Source: Pseudomonas grandcourensis (GTDB taxonomy: Bacteria; Pseudomonadota; Gammaproteobacteria; Pseudomonadales; Pseudomonadaceae). From it: a DNA stretch of 64,000 nucleotides. Under the pieces are notes generated by a model. The model did not search any database. It was not told the DNA's origin and saw only the letters and a program-made list of their open reading frames with translations. The stretch lies in NCBI RefSeq assembly GCF_039909015.1, contig NZ_CP150919.1, positions 5,680,501-5,744,500 on the forward strand. Reading direction: 5' to 3'. A program made the position numbers and the translations under genes. Shown here in pieces: positions 34,326 to 45,548 of the stretch; within the stretch, counting starts at the first letter, position 1, and the number at the start of each line of letters is the position of its first letter.

Positions 34326-35269
34326 CGCAGCTTCTCCGCCACACGCATGACAGCGCTACGCGAACGTGGGTTGGCTTTGAGTTCGGCGTCGGAGGCCGTC
34401 TGCGCTTTGCCATGGATTTTGATTTTCGGTTCGAAGGCGACATGCCGAACCGGCAGGTTGCGCGGCAGGTTGTCGGCTTCGCCTTTGACCAGCTTGCGCA
34501 TGAACAGTTTGACGATACGGTCTTCCAGCGAATGGAAGCTGATCACCACCAGGCGACCGCCCACTTCCAGGCATTCCAGAGCGGCTTCGAGGCCGGTTTC
34601 CAGATCACCCAGTTCGTTGTTGACGTGAATACGCAATCCCTGGAAGGCGCGGGTTGCAGGGTTCTTGCCCTTTTCCCACGCCGGGTTGGCGACCTTCAGG
34701 ACTTCGGCCAGGTCACCGGTGCGCTCGAATGGCTTGATGTCGCGGCGCTCGGCCACGGCACGGGCCATGCGGCCGGAGAAACGCTCTTCGCCGTATTCCT
34801 TGAACACCCGGGCGATTTCTTCTACAGGCGCGGTGTTGACGAATTCGGCGGCGCTGATGCCACGGGACGGATCCATGCGCATGTCCAGCGGGCCGTCGTT
34901 GAGGAAGCTGAAGCCGCGCTCCGGGTCGTCGAGCTGTGGCGAAGACACGCCCAGATCCAGCAGAACGCCGCTGACCTTGCCGGCCAGGCCGCGTTCGGCG
35001 ACTTCCGAACCGAGCTCGGCAAAGCTGCGCTGCACAACGACAAAGCGGCCGTCTTCGGCCGCTAGCGTCTGCCCGGTGGCAATCGCTTGTGGATCTTTAT
35101 CGAATCCGAGCAACCGACCATCGGGACCGAGCTGGCTGAGGATCAACCGGCTGTGTCCGCCGCGCCCGAACGTGCCGTCCAGATAGCAGCCATCAGGACG
35201 TACGGCGAGAGCCTCGACGGCTTCGTCAAGCAGTACGGTGATGTGGTTAAAGCCGCTATCAATAGTCAC
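34322..35269 (-). CDS. rsmH: 16S rRNA (cytosine1402-N4)-methyltransferase
   Basis: A 315-residue SAM-dependent enzyme (formerly MraW). Motifs include [13 protein letters not shown], the SAM site [25 protein letters not shown] and [12 protein letters not shown]. It N4-methylates C1402 in the ribosomal P site. The partner enzyme for the 2'-O methyl of the same nucleotide, RsmI, is encoded 1.2 kb upstream on the same strand. It overlaps mraZ by four bases. Confidence 0.98.
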
Positions 35270-35721
35270 AGGATCAAATCACGCAGTTCTTCAGGCATCG
35301 CGCCCGGTTGTTGTATGGCAGCCAGGTCAGCGGCAGAAACCGCGTTCCAGGCATCCTCGTCCCACAATTGGAACTTGTTCAGTTGGCCTACCAACATTGC
35401 GCGCTTATCCAACTTGGCATATTCACGAAGACGCGGCGGAACCAGAAAACGACCACTGCCATCGAGCTCGAGGTCGACGGCATTACCAATCAGTAAACGT
35501 TGCAGGCGGCGGTTCTCTTCGCGAAGCGAAGGCAGTGCGCGCAGTTTGGTTTCAATAATTTCCCACTCATCGAGGGGGTAAACACACAAACAAGGATCAA
35601 CGGCATCAATTGTCACGATTAACTGACCGGAGCTGCGCGAATCGAGCTCGTCACGGTACCGGCTCGGCATTGCGAGACGGCCCTTTGCATCGAGACTGAT
35701 AGCGTTGGCTCCGCGAAACAC
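35266..35721 (-). CDS. mraZ: Transcriptional regulator MraZ
   Basis: A 151-residue protein with two SpoVT/AbrB-like MraZ repeats ([18 protein letters not shown] near the N-terminus, [19 protein letters not shown] in the second half). It is a nucleoid-associated repressor of the dcw operon in E. coli. The start is GTG with GGAG ten bases upstream. It is the first gene of the cluster, about 70 bases downstream of a clear promoter, with three matching repeat boxes between. Confidence 0.96.
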   Translation of the reverse strand: MFRGANAISLDAKGRLAMPSRYRDELDSRSSGQLIVTIDAVDPCLCVYPLDEWEIIETKLRALPSLREENRRLQRLLIGNAVDLELDGSGRFLVPPRLREYAKLDKRAMLVGQLNKFQLWDEDAWNAVSAADLAAIQQPGAMPEELRDLIL

Positions 35722-35763
35722 GTCAGCGTTTCTCCAAATTCTAGCGTTTTGAGTTCAAAAAAC

Positions 35764-35788
35764 CCACTTCATGCCACTTTCCGCCACT
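35764..35788 (-). promoter_or_regulatory. Three MraZ-type operator boxes
   Basis: On the minus strand AGTGG occurs three times at exactly ten-base steps (plus-strand CCACT at 35764, 35774 and 35784). E. coli MraZ binds TGGG-N5 direct repeats of the same ten-base period, so these are probable autorepression sites. They lie between the -10 element and the start codon. Confidence 0.8.
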
Positions 35789-35795
35789 TGCGCAC

Positions 35796-35825
35796 ACTAT
35801 AGGAATGCGCCCACCACACCGTCAA
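35796..35825 (-). promoter_or_regulatory. Sigma-70 promoter of the dcw cluster (mraZ)
   Basis: On the minus strand TTGACG (35820-35825) and TATAGT (35796-35801) are separated by 18 bases. The predicted start of transcription is about 70 bases before the mraZ start codon and abuts the MraZ boxes. Confidence 0.75.
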
Positions 35826-36078
35826 GGCGCGGAGTAAAGGAAAACCCTTACAGAACTGAGATTTAGGAGCATTAACGGAGGGACAACGAGAATCCGGCGG
35901 ATGAAACTGCCCAATAACTTGAATCAGCACAGGAGGCTGCGTTCAGAAGTTAAAGTAATTTATTAAGAGTAAGATTTTTTTGGTATTACAAAAGAGGTTC
36001 TGCGGATGATTGTGTAAGGAGGGAAATTGCTATCACTTGCCCCCCTGCTCAATGATTCAAGCAGAGGAAAGAAAAAGG
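35826..36078. other. Gene-free stretch with a very AT-rich segment
   Basis: No gene is evident between the mraZ promoter and the 3' end of the RNase P RNA. About 35945-36000 is strikingly AT-rich for this genome, with runs such as AATTTATTAAGAG and ATTTTTTTGGT. It could be a binding site for MvaT-type proteins or simply an intergenic relic. Confidence 0.5.
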
Positions 36079-36431
36079 TGGAGAGTCGATCTGTAAGCCG
36101 GGTTCTGTCTTGAACAGTCATTCGTCTACGATGGCCATCACTGGACATCTTTAGCAACCTACCCGGTCCCAGCGCGGGCCACGCCTTGGGACCCTATTTG
36201 GTCTTGCTCCAAGTGGGGTTTACCTAGCCACGAACTGTTGCCAGACGTGCGGTGCGCTCTTACCGCACCTTTTCACCCTTACCGGCGCCGAAGCGCTTAG
36301 GCGGTTATTTTCTGTGGCACTTTCCGTAGGCTCACGCCTCCCAGGCATTACCTGGCACTTCGCCCTATGGAGCCCGGACTTTCCTCCCCCCCCTAATTTT
36401 CATAGAGGGCAGCGACTGTCCGATCGACTCT
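36079..36431 (-). ncRNA. rnpB: RNase P RNA (M1 RNA), bacterial type A
   Basis: The minus strand starts AGAGTCGATCGGACAGTCGC and contains GAGGAAAGTCCGGGCTCC (P4 and conserved region I), AACAGTTCGTGGC, AAGACCAAATAGGG, and ends GACAGAACCCGGCTTACAGA before a 3' strand that re-pairs with the 5' end. Length is about 353 nt. It is the catalytic subunit for tRNA 5' maturation. The exact ends are estimated from the P1 helix. Confidence 0.97.
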
Positions 36432-36440
36432 CCGCCGCGA

Positions 36441-36469
36441 AGGTTACCGGCACAGCGCCCGAAGAACAA
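36441..36469 (-). promoter_or_regulatory. Candidate rnpB promoter
   Basis: On the minus strand TTGTTC (36464-36469) and TAACCT (36441-36446) have 17-base spacing and would start transcription at about the rnpB 5' end. The elements are imperfect. Confidence 0.45.
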
Positions 36470-36506
36470 GCGCCAAGCGCCATTGAGCACGCCTGTGCGT
36501 CGGGTT

Positions 36507-37412
36507 TTACTCGCCCTTCTGCTGATCCAGCGCGATCTGGTACAGCACATTCTTTCGCTCGCCGGTGATTTGCGCCGCCAATGCCGCCGCACGCTTGAGC
36601 GGCATTTCTTCGAGCAACAGGTTGAGGATGCGCATCGCCTCGCTGCTGACGGCACCTTCCTCCTCGGGCGCGGACCAGCCCGCCACCAGCACCACGCACT
36701 CGCCACGCTGCTGGTTGCTGTCCGACTCGACGAACTCGCGCAGCTCAGCCAGCGGCAGCCCCTTGAGGGTCTCAAACGTCTTGGTCAGCTCACGGGCAAG
36801 CAGCGCCGGGCGCTCGGGACCGAACACCAGCTCCATGTCTTGCAGGCATTCGAGGATGCGGTGTGGAGCTTCATAGAAGATCAATGTGCGAGGCTCTTCC
36901 TTTACCTGTTCGAGACGCGCACGCCGCCCCACGGCCTTGGCCGGGAGGAAACCTTCGAAAATGAATCGGTCGGAAGGTAGCCCTGCCGCCGACAGCGCGG
37001 CAATCAACGCGCAGGCACCCGGAACCGGCACCACATTGATGCCCGCCGCCCGGGCCTGCCGCACCAAGTGATAACCCGGATCGGAAATCAGCGGCGTCCC
37101 GGCATCGGAAATCAACGCCACGTTGTCACCGGCAAGCAGGCGAGTGATAAAGCGACTACCTTCATCACGCTCGTTGTGCTCATGGCAGGCCGCCAATGGC
37201 GTCGAGATACCGAAGTGTTGCATCAAGCGCTGGGAATGACGGGTGTCTTCCGCGGCGATCAAGGCCACTTCACGCAGAATCTTCAGCGCCCGCGCACTGA
37301 TGTCATCCAGGTTGCCGATGGGCGTCGCCACCACATAAAGCGAGCCAGCAGCGGAATTCAAAGCACCTGGAGCAGTCAAAGCGCACACCTCATGATCGGT
37401 AAAAGTCGCCAT
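36507..37412 (-). CDS. rsmI: 16S rRNA (cytidine1402-2'-O)-methyltransferase
   Basis: A 301-residue tetrapyrrole-methylase-fold SAM enzyme. Motifs: SLYVVATPIGNLDDIS at the N-terminus, AAEDTRHS, and ISDAGTPLISDPGYHLV. It 2'-O-methylates C1402, completing m4Cm with RsmH. The ATG gives MATFTDHEV and has no strong ribosome binding site. It is divergent from lpoA, as in E. coli (yraL next to yraM). Confidence 0.96.
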   Translation of the reverse strand: MATFTDHEVCALTAPGALNSAAGSLYVVATPIGNLDDISARALKILREVALIAAEDTRHSQRLMQHFGISTPLAACHEHNERDEGSRFITRLLAGDNVALISDAGTPLISDPGYHLVRQARAAGINVVPVPGACALIAALSAAGLPSDRFIFEGFLPAKAVGRRARLEQVKEEPRTLIFYEAPHRILECLQDMELVFGPERPALLARELTKTFETLKGLPLAELREFVESDSNQQRGECVVLVAGWSAPEEEGAVSSEAMRILNLLLEEMPLKRAAALAAQITGERKNVLYQIALDQQKGE

Positions 37413-37589
37413 TGTAGCGCGTAGCGAGACTCACGATACCCGCAAGCAAACGAGGTATCGGCGACCGTTTGTGCGCTGGCGCAACATTTACACCAGCTAA
37501 ATTGATCGATTCACGCCAGTAACATCGCGCCCCGGCCAGTGCTTGGGTACAATTCCACGCTAATTTGATCGAGTATCAGGAACGCTTAC

Positions 37590-39400
37590 ATGATCGCTTG
37601 CCTGCGGCTGTTATCTGCCCTCTGCCTCGCTGCCTTGCTGGCGGCTTGCGCCAGCTCGCCCTCGTCCAGCCTTGGCGAACTTCCACGGACACCGGATGCC
37701 AGTATCGAGCAACTGCTTGAGAAGGCCTCCCAAAGCAAATCACCGGAAGATGCCGCCTTGCTGCGCTTGAGCGCTGCCGACCTGGCCTATCACCAGGGCA
37801 ATGCCGGCCAGTCCGCGCAAATCCTGCAACAGGTTCCTGTCGAACAGCTCAAGCCGGGGCCACAGATTTTCGCCAATACCCTGGCGGCTGAACTGGCCAT
37901 GACCCGCAACCAGCCCAAGGCCGCGCTGGCCGCCTTGAGCCATCCAAGCCTGCAATACTTGAGCGAACTGCCGGTCGAACAACAGGTCCGCACCGGCACC
38001 GTTCACGCCCGCGCACTTGAAGCCGATGGCCAGACCCTCGCCGCCGCCCGCGAGCGCATTTTCATCGCCCCGATGCTCAAAGGCGAAGCTGCGAGCAAAA
38101 ACCACGAAGCCATCTGGACTCTGATCGCCTCGCTGCCGACCAATCAGCTGCAGCCAAACACCACCGACGATCTCGGCGGCTGGATGGCCCTGGCGCTGGC
38201 GGTGAAATCCGCCGGCACCCTGGAGCAACAACAGGCCGCCATCGACAACTGGCGCGCGCAGAATCCGAAGCACCCGGCAGCCGTTCAATTGCCGCAGCCA
38301 CTGACCCAACTCAAGGAGCTGGCCAGCCAGCCCCTGAGCAAGATCGCCTTGCTGCTGCCTCAGGACGGCCAACTGGCCTCGGTCGGCAAGGCACTGCGCG
38401 ACGGCTTCATGGCCGCTCACTACCAGGCCCAACAGGCCGGGCAGAAACCACCCGCCATCGAGTTCTATGACAGCTCGCGCCTGACCTCCATGGACGAGTT
38501 CTACCGCAAGGCCCAGGCCGATGGCGTACAACTGGTCGTCGGCCCGCTGGAAAAGCCGCTGGTCAAACAGCTGAGCACTCGCCCGCAATTGCCGATCACT
38601 ACCCTGGCGCTCAATTACAGCGAAGGCGATCAAGGCCCGGCGCAGTTGTTCCAGTTCGGCCTTGCCGCTGAAGACGAAGCCCGCGAAGTGTCGCGCCGCG
38701 CTCGCGCCGACGGCCTGCACCGCGCAGCCATCATGGTGCCGAAAGGTGAATGGGGCGACCGCGTGCTCAAGGCGTTCAGCCAGGATTGGCAAGCCAATGG
38801 CGGCACCATCGTCGCCACCGAACGCGTCGACCAGCCGGTCCAGCTGGCCCAGCAGATTGCCGACATGTTCCAGCTGCGTCAGAGCGAAGGTCGCGCCAAG
38901 AGCCTGCAAAGCACCGTTGGCTCGCAAGTGGCTGCCCAGCCATCGCGCCGCCAGGACATCGAGTTCATTTTCCTCGCTGCAACGCCGCAACAGGCCCAGC
39001 AGATCAAACCGACCCTGAACTTCCAGTACGCAGGCGATGTTCCGGTCTACGCCACCTCCCACGTGTTCAGCGCCAGCGGTGACGTCAACCAGTACAACGA
39101 CATGAATGGCATTCGCTTCTGCGAGACACCATGGTTGCTGGACGCCAATGATCCACTGCGCCGCCAGGTCACCGCCCAGTGGCCACAAGCCGCCGGCAGC
39201 CTGGGGCGCCTGTATGCCATGGGTGTGGACGCCTATCGCCTGGCGCCACGCCTGGGCCAGCTCAAGTCACTGCCGGACAGCCGCATCGACGGCGAGTCGG
39301 GCAGCCTTGGCATGTCTCAGAGCCAGCGGGTCGTGCGCCAGTTGCCATGGGCCGAGTTCACCAATGGCCAGATTCAGCGCCTGCCGGACACCGCTCGCTG

Positions 39401-39401
<1 letters not shown>
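37590..39401 (+). CDS. lpoA: Outer-membrane lipoprotein LpoA, activator of PBP1A
   Basis: A 603-residue lipoprotein with lipobox LLAAC (Cys20). The N-terminal half is helical with TPR-like repeats. The C-terminal half is a periplasmic-binding fold of the LppC family (KIALLLPQDGQLASVGKALR, LVVGPLEKPLVKQL). It activates the bifunctional peptidoglycan synthase PBP1A from the outer membrane. The ATG has AGGA at eight bases. The stop shares one base with the next start (TGATG). Confidence 0.93.
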
Positions 39402-41036
<1,635 letters not shown>

Positions 41037-41054
41037 CCTGCAATCCCGCGCAAT

Positions 41055-41086
41055 AAAAAAGGCGATCCATCTGGATCGCCTTTTTT
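41055..41086. terminator. Bidirectional terminator between dolP and sspB
   Basis: Six A, GGCGATCC, a four-base loop, GGATCGCC and six T form a symmetric structure that can end both converging transcripts. Confidence 0.93.
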
Positions 41087-41087
41087 A

Positions 41088-41501
41088 TTACTTCACCACT
41101 TTCAGACTTGGGCGACCGCTTGGACGCGGTGGCTCACTGTCGGGTGGCGGTAGATCATCATCCGGTTCGATCTCGTCATCCTCGCCCATCGGCGATTCCA
41201 GATCGAACACCATGCCCTGGCCATTCTCCCGGGCGTAGATACCCAGGATCGAAGCAATTGGCACGTACAAGGTGTGCGGTACGCCACCAAAGCGCCCTTC
41301 GAAACTGACCGCCTCGTTATCCATGTGCAAATGACGCACGGCTTGCGGCGATACGTTCAGGACGATCTGTCCGTCACTGGCAAACCCCTGAGGCACCTGC
41401 ACCGACGGATACTCGGAATTGACCAGCATGTGCGGGGTGCAATCGTTGTCCACAATCCACTCATAGAGCGCACGGACCAGATAAGGTCGACTGGAGTTCA
41501 T
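41088..41501 (-). CDS. sspB: ClpXP specificity-enhancing factor SspB
   Basis: A 137-residue adaptor that delivers ssrA-tagged proteins to ClpXP. The N-terminal fold contains RPYLVRALYEWIVDND, IVLNVSPQAVRHL and the FGG loop in GRFGGVPHTLYVPI. An acidic, disordered linker leads to the ClpX-binding tail PSLKVVK. A strong AAGGAG precedes the ATG. It lies 16 bases after sspA, as usual. Confidence 0.97.
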   Translation of the reverse strand: MNSSRPYLVRALYEWIVDNDCTPHMLVNSEYPSVQVPQGFASDGQIVLNVSPQAVRHLHMDNEAVSFEGRFGGVPHTLYVPIASILGIYARENGQGMVFDLESPMGEDDEIEPDDDLPPPDSEPPRPSGRPSLKVVK

Positions 41502-41517
41502 AACGGCTCCTTAAGCC

Positions 41518-42135
41518 TTAGCGCATGTCGCGTTCGACGCCAGACAGACTTGCCTGGAAAGCCTCACGCGCAAACGAGCGCTCCATGTAATCAAGCAGCG
41601 GCTTGGCCGGCCGCGGCAGTTCTATACCCAAAATCGGCAATCGCCAGAGTATTGGCAATAGGCAGCAATCCACCAGACTTTGTTCCTCGCTGAGGAAAAA
41701 TGGCTTGTCAGCGAACAACGGCGACACACCCGTCAGGCTTTCGCGCAGCTCTTTACGAGCGACAACGCGGGCTGCTTCCTTGGTCCGTGAATCCAGGATC
41801 AGATCCACCAGGCCACACCAGTCACGCTGAATACGATGAATCAGCAGACGACTGTTGGCACGCGCCACAGGATAAACCGGCAGTAAGGGCGGGTGCGGGT
41901 AACGCTCATCCAGATATTCCATCACCACAGTCGACTCCCACAACGCCAGGTCGCGATCGACCAGTGTGGGCAGACTGCCATAAGGGTTCACTTCAATCAG
42001 TTTAGGTGGCTGGCGACCAGCCTCCACGTAAATGATCTCGGCGCTGACACCCTTCTCTGCCAGTACGATGCGCACTCGGTGGGAATAGTGGTCGGCGGGG
42101 TCGGAGTAACAGGCCAACCGATTGGTCACGCCCAT
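41518..42135 (-). CDS. sspA: Stringent starvation protein A (SspA)
   Basis: A 205-residue glutathione-S-transferase-fold protein that binds RNA polymerase rather than acting as an enzyme. Thioredoxin-like part [25 protein letters not shown] linker and C-terminal helices with [15 protein letters not shown] precedes the ATG. It is co-transcribed with sspB and separated from petC by a large hairpin. Confidence 0.97.
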   Translation of the reverse strand: MGVTNRLACYSDPADHYSHRVRIVLAEKGVSAEIIYVEAGRQPPKLIEVNPYGSLPTLVDRDLALWESTVVMEYLDERYPHPPLLPVYPVARANSRLLIHRIQRDWCGLVDLILDSRTKEAARVVARKELRESLTGVSPLFADKPFFLSEEQSLVDCCLLPILWRLPILGIELPRPAKPLLDYMERSFAREAFQASLSGVERDMR

Positions 42136-42171
42136 GGCGATCCTCCTCGCTTGTAGAAATTATCGAAAGCT

Positions 42172-42258
42172 CAAAAACGAGCGCGCCCAGAGGGCGCCTC
42201 CCGTAACGACTGGATCACCAGTTTCGCTACATCTTCGGAGGCGCCCTTGGGCGCGCGC
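42172..42258 (-). terminator. Long stem-loop terminator after petABC
   Basis: GCGCGCCCAGAGGGCGCCTCC (42181-42201) is complementary, with one bulged base, to 42237-42256. A second hairpin, ACTGG-ATCA-CCAGT, sits in the loop. On the minus strand the long stem is followed by CGTTTTTG, so it should end the petABC transcript before sspA. Confidence 0.8.
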
Positions 42259-42285
42259 GATTAACAGCAATAGCTTGAAGCTTTA

Positions 42286-43068
42286 TCAGTGCACGTCTTT
42301 CCAGTATTCGCGCTTGAGCAGGTAAGCGAAGACGAAGAAGAACGCCAGGTACAACAATACGTACGTACCGATGCGCTGATGTTGCAGCTTAACCGGGTTA
42401 GCCGAGTAAGCCAGGAAGGTTACCAGATTCTTGACCTTCTCATCGAACTGCTCTGCAGTCAGGGCACCGCTTTTCGGCACGATGGTCAGTTGATCGCACG
42501 CTTCATGAGTCAATGGCGTGCCGGTCAACGGATCAAATTGCTTCTTGCCGTCTTCGACGATCTGAACCTGCTTGCAACCAACCACCTGGCGACCTTGCAG
42601 GCCGGCCAGGACGTTAGGCATGCCCACGTTCGGGAAGACCTTGTTGTTCACGCCCCATGGGCGCGCAGGATCTTCGTAGAACGACCTCAGGTAACCGTAG
42701 AGCCAATCGGTGCCGCGAACACGAGCAACCAGGGTCAGGTCCGGCGGCGCCGCACCAAACCAGGCCTTGGCGTCCGCAGGCTGCATGCCGATGCTCATGT
42801 GGTCGCCGATCTTGGCGCCAGTGAACATCAGCTTCTCGAGCATCAACTCATGGGGAATGCCCAGGTCGTCGGCAACACGCTCGTAGCGTTGAAACTTGGC
42901 ACTGTGGCAACCCATGCAGTAGTTGGCGAACGTACGCGCGCCGTCCTGCATGGCTGCTTTATCGGAAACATCGATGTCGACTTTTTCCAGCTCGGGGCCA
43001 CCGTGTTCAGCTGCGAAAGCAAACACTGGCAGCGCAGCAAGCATCAATACAGCAAATAGTTTTTTCAT
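42286..43068 (-). CDS. petC: Cytochrome c1 of the bc1 complex
   Basis: A 260-residue protein with a signal peptide (MKKLFAVLMLAALPVFAFA), the haem motif CMGCH, the axial methionine region and a C-terminal membrane anchor followed by LKREYWKDVH. It passes electrons from the Rieske centre to soluble cytochromes c. The ATG shares one base with the petB stop; the longer upstream frame runs inside petB. Confidence 0.97.
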   Translation of the reverse strand: MKKLFAVLMLAALPVFAFAAEHGGPELEKVDIDVSDKAAMQDGARTFANYCMGCHSAKFQRYERVADDLGIPHELMLEKLMFTGAKIGDHMSIGMQPADAKAWFGAAPPDLTLVARVRGTDWLYGYLRSFYEDPARPWGVNNKVFPNVGMPNVLAGLQGRQVVGCKQVQIVEDGKKQFDPLTGTPLTHEACDQLTIVPKSGALTAEQFDEKVKNLVTFLAYSANPVKLQHQRIGTYVLLYLAFFFVFAYLLKREYWKDVH

Positions 43069-44279
43069 CAGCCAGTCACCCTTTCCGGAACCGGTTTGGT
43101 CTTCTCGAGCCTGGTGTAGAACGGCATCAGAATGAAGTAGGCGAAGTACAGGAAGGTACATACCTGCGACAGCAACGTACGCTCAGGGGTTGGGGCCAAT
43201 ACGCCCAGCACGCCCAGGATCACGAACGAGATGCAGAACACCCAGAGCCAGATCTTGCTCAGCCAGCCCTTGTAGCGCATCGACTTGACCGGGCTACGGT
43301 CCAGCCACGGCAGGACGAACAGCACGGCAATGGCCGCACCCATGGCGATTACGCCCAGGAGCTTGTCCGGAATCGCACGCAAGATGGCGTAGAACGGGGT
43401 GAAGTACCAGACCGGAGCGATGTGCTCTGGGGTCTTGAAGGCGTTCGCCACTTCAAAGTTCGGCTTTTCGAGGAAGTAGCCGCCCATTTCCGGGAAGAAA
43501 AACACGATCGAGCAGAAGATGAACAGGAACACCACCACACCGACGATATCTTTCACGGTGTAGTACGGGTGGAAGGCAATGCCATCCAGCGGTATGCCGT
43601 TTTCGTCCTTGTGCTTCTTGATGTCCACGCCGTCCGGGTTGTTCGAACCGACTTCGTGCAAGGCCAGGATATGCAGCACCACCAGACCCAGGATAACGAT
43701 CGGCAGGGCAACCACGTGCAGGGCGAAGAAGCGGTTCAGGGTAATACCGGAAATCAGGTAGTCACCACGGATCCACTGGGTCAGGTCGTTGCCGATGACC
43801 GGGATCGCACCGAACAGCGAGATGATCACCTGGGCACCCCAGTAGGACATCTGGCCCCACGGCAGCAGGTAGCCCATGAAGGCTTCGGCCATCAGCGCCA
43901 GGTAGATCAGCATGCCGAAGACCCACACCAGCTCACGCGGCTTCTGGTACGAACCGTAGAGCAGGCCACGGAACATGTGCAGATAGACCACGATGAAGAA
44001 CGCCGAAGCGCCGGTGGAGTGCAGCAGGCGCAGGATCGAGCCGTACTCGACGTCGCGCATGATGTATTCGACGGAAGCGAACGCTTCTTCCGCCGACGGG
44101 TTGTAGCTCATGGTCAGCCAGACACCGGTGACGATCTGGTTGACCAGAACGAGCAGCGCCAGGGAGCCAAAGAAGTAGAAGAAGTTGAAGTTCTTCGGAG
44201 CGTAATACTTGCTGAGATGGTCTTCCCACATCTTGGTGGCGGGAAAGCGTGCATCAACCCAATCCATGAACTTGCTCAT
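43068..44279 (-). CDS. petB: Cytochrome b of the bc1 complex
   Basis: This 403-residue protein has eight to nine membrane segments and two haem-ligand His pairs (LHSTGASAFFIVVYLHMFRG region and FFALHVVALPIVILGLVVLH region). It carries the quinol oxidation and reduction sites. The ATG at 44279 overlaps the petA stop; a GTG one codon upstream is possible. Confidence 0.98.
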   Translation of the reverse strand: MSKFMDWVDARFPATKMWEDHLSKYYAPKNFNFFYFFGSLALLVLVNQIVTGVWLTMSYNPSAEEAFASVEYIMRDVEYGSILRLLHSTGASAFFIVVYLHMFRGLLYGSYQKPRELVWVFGMLIYLALMAEAFMGYLLPWGQMSYWGAQVIISLFGAIPVIGNDLTQWIRGDYLISGITLNRFFALHVVALPIVILGLVVLHILALHEVGSNNPDGVDIKKHKDENGIPLDGIAFHPYYTVKDIVGVVVFLFIFCSIVFFFPEMGGYFLEKPNFEVANAFKTPEHIAPVWYFTPFYAILRAIPDKLLGVIAMGAAIAVLFVLPWLDRSPVKSMRYKGWLSKIWLWVFCISFVILGVLGVLAPTPERTLLSQVCTFLYFAYFILMPFYTRLEKTKPVPERVTG

Positions 44280-44872
44280 CACGCTTTCTCCGTATCGACG
44301 CCAATGATAATAATTTCATCGGTCTCATAGGAATGCGGGGGAACTGGCAGGTTCAAAGGCGCAGGCTGCGACTTGTAGACGCGACCGGCCAGATCGTAGT
44401 GGGAACCGTGGCAAGGGCAGAAATAGCCGCCTACCCAGTCTTTACCCAGATCCGCAGGTGCCACTTCGGGACGGAAGGTCGGCGAGCAACCCAGGTGCGT
44501 GCAGATACCGATCAGCAGCAGGACCTCAGGCTTGATCGAACGGTTTTCCGGATCAACGTAAGTCGGTTGTGTCGAGTTCTTGGAGGTCGGGTCAGCGAGC
44601 TGGCCCTCGATCTTCTTCAGATTCCCCAGAATTTCCGGTGTACGGCGGACGATGAACACCGGCTGGCCGCGCCACTCAGCAATCATCTGCTGGCCTGGCT
44701 CGATCTTGCTGACATTCACTTTCACCGGTGCACCTGCGGCTTTCGCCTTGGCACTGGGAAACCATGACCCCACGAACGGGACCGCAGCCCCCACCGCTCC
44801 TGCAGCACCCACCACGGATGTGGCTGCTACCAAGAAGCGACGCCGGCCTGCATTCACGCCGTCATTGCTCAT
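44279..44872 (-). CDS. petA: Rieske iron-sulfur subunit of the bc1 complex
   Basis: This 197-residue protein has a twin-arginine type N-terminus (NAGRRRFLVAATS) with a membrane anchor, then the Rieske domain with CTHLGC and CPCHGSHYD binding the 2Fe-2S cluster. It is the first gene of the petABC operon. Confidence 0.98.
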   Translation of the reverse strand: MSNDGVNAGRRRFLVAATSVVGAAGAVGAAVPFVGSWFPSAKAKAAGAPVKVNVSKIEPGQQMIAEWRGQPVFIVRRTPEILGNLKKIEGQLADPTSKNSTQPTYVDPENRSIKPEVLLLIGICTHLGCSPTFRPEVAPADLGKDWVGGYFCPCHGSHYDLAGRVYKSQPAPLNLPVPPHSYETDEIIIIGVDTEKA

Positions 44873-45018
44873 TCAGTCCTCTCCCATCAGCTTTGTGGCC
44901 TGTTAAATCAGGCATCTACTAAGTAAAACTATGTACTTATAAAAATTTTGCCGAATGGTAATGAAAAGCCCCAATTCTGACAAGGTAATTACCGGAGCCC
45001 ATCACCCCCAAGCCTTGT

Positions 45019-45045
45019 AGTATAGGGCGTCTGCGGATGTGGCAA
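45019..45045 (-). promoter_or_regulatory. Candidate petABC promoter
   Basis: On the minus strand TTGCCA (45040-45045) precedes TATACT (45019-45024) with 15-16 base spacing, about 140 bases before petA. The -10 is good; the spacing is short. Confidence 0.4.
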
Positions 45046-45082
45046 GTTGTCACAGCGCAATTCTTTGATAAATCGCAGACAT

Positions 45083-45127
45083 AAAAAAACGCCCAGCTCC
45101 GCGAGGAAACTGGGCGTTCTTTTTTTG
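45083..45127. terminator. Terminator after rplM-rpsI
   Basis: AACGCCCAG and CTGGGCGTT flank a 13-base loop, with A-runs on the left and T-runs on the right. It lies 15 bases past the rpsI stop and is followed by the petA upstream region. Confidence 0.9.
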
Positions 45128-45141
45128 AACGTGAAAGCGAA

Positions 45142-45534
45142 TTAACGCTTCGAGTACTGCGGACGCTTACGCGCTTTACGCAGACCGACTTTCTTACGTT
45201 CAACTTCACGAGCATCGCGGGTTACGAAGCCGGCTTTACGCAGGGCGCTGCGCAGAGTCTCGTCGTAGTCCATCAGAGCACGAGTGATGCCGTGGCGGAT
45301 TGCGCCAGCCTGACCACTCACACCACCGCCGATCACGGTGACGTAGATGTCGAACTTCTCGACAGTCTCAGTCAATTCCAGCGGCTGACGAACTACCATG
45401 CGGGCAGTTTCGCGGCCGAAGAAATTTTCCAGCGAACGGTTGTTGATGGAGATGTTACCAGTACCCGGACGCAGGAAAACGCGTGCGGTTGCGGTCTTGC
45501 GACGGCCAGTGCCGTAATTTTGAGTCGCCGACAT
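45142..45534 (-). CDS. rpsI: 30S ribosomal protein S9
   Basis: This 130-residue protein has a basic C-terminal tail ending [12 protein letters not shown] that reaches into the ribosomal P site, and the motif [15 protein letters not shown] near the start. It lies 14 bases after rplM, the universal L13-S9 pair. Confidence 0.99.
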   Translation of the reverse strand: MSATQNYGTGRRKTATARVFLRPGTGNISINNRSLENFFGRETARMVVRQPLELTETVEKFDIYVTVIGGGVSGQAGAIRHGITRALMDYDETLRSALRKAGFVTRDAREVERKKVGLRKARKRPQYSKR

Positions 45535-45548
45535 AATGTACTATTCCG

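Noticed and set aside
36059..36078. Hairpin terminator immediately after rnpB
   Set aside because: Only a T-rich stretch is visible on the minus strand; no clear stem besides the RNase P P1 helix.
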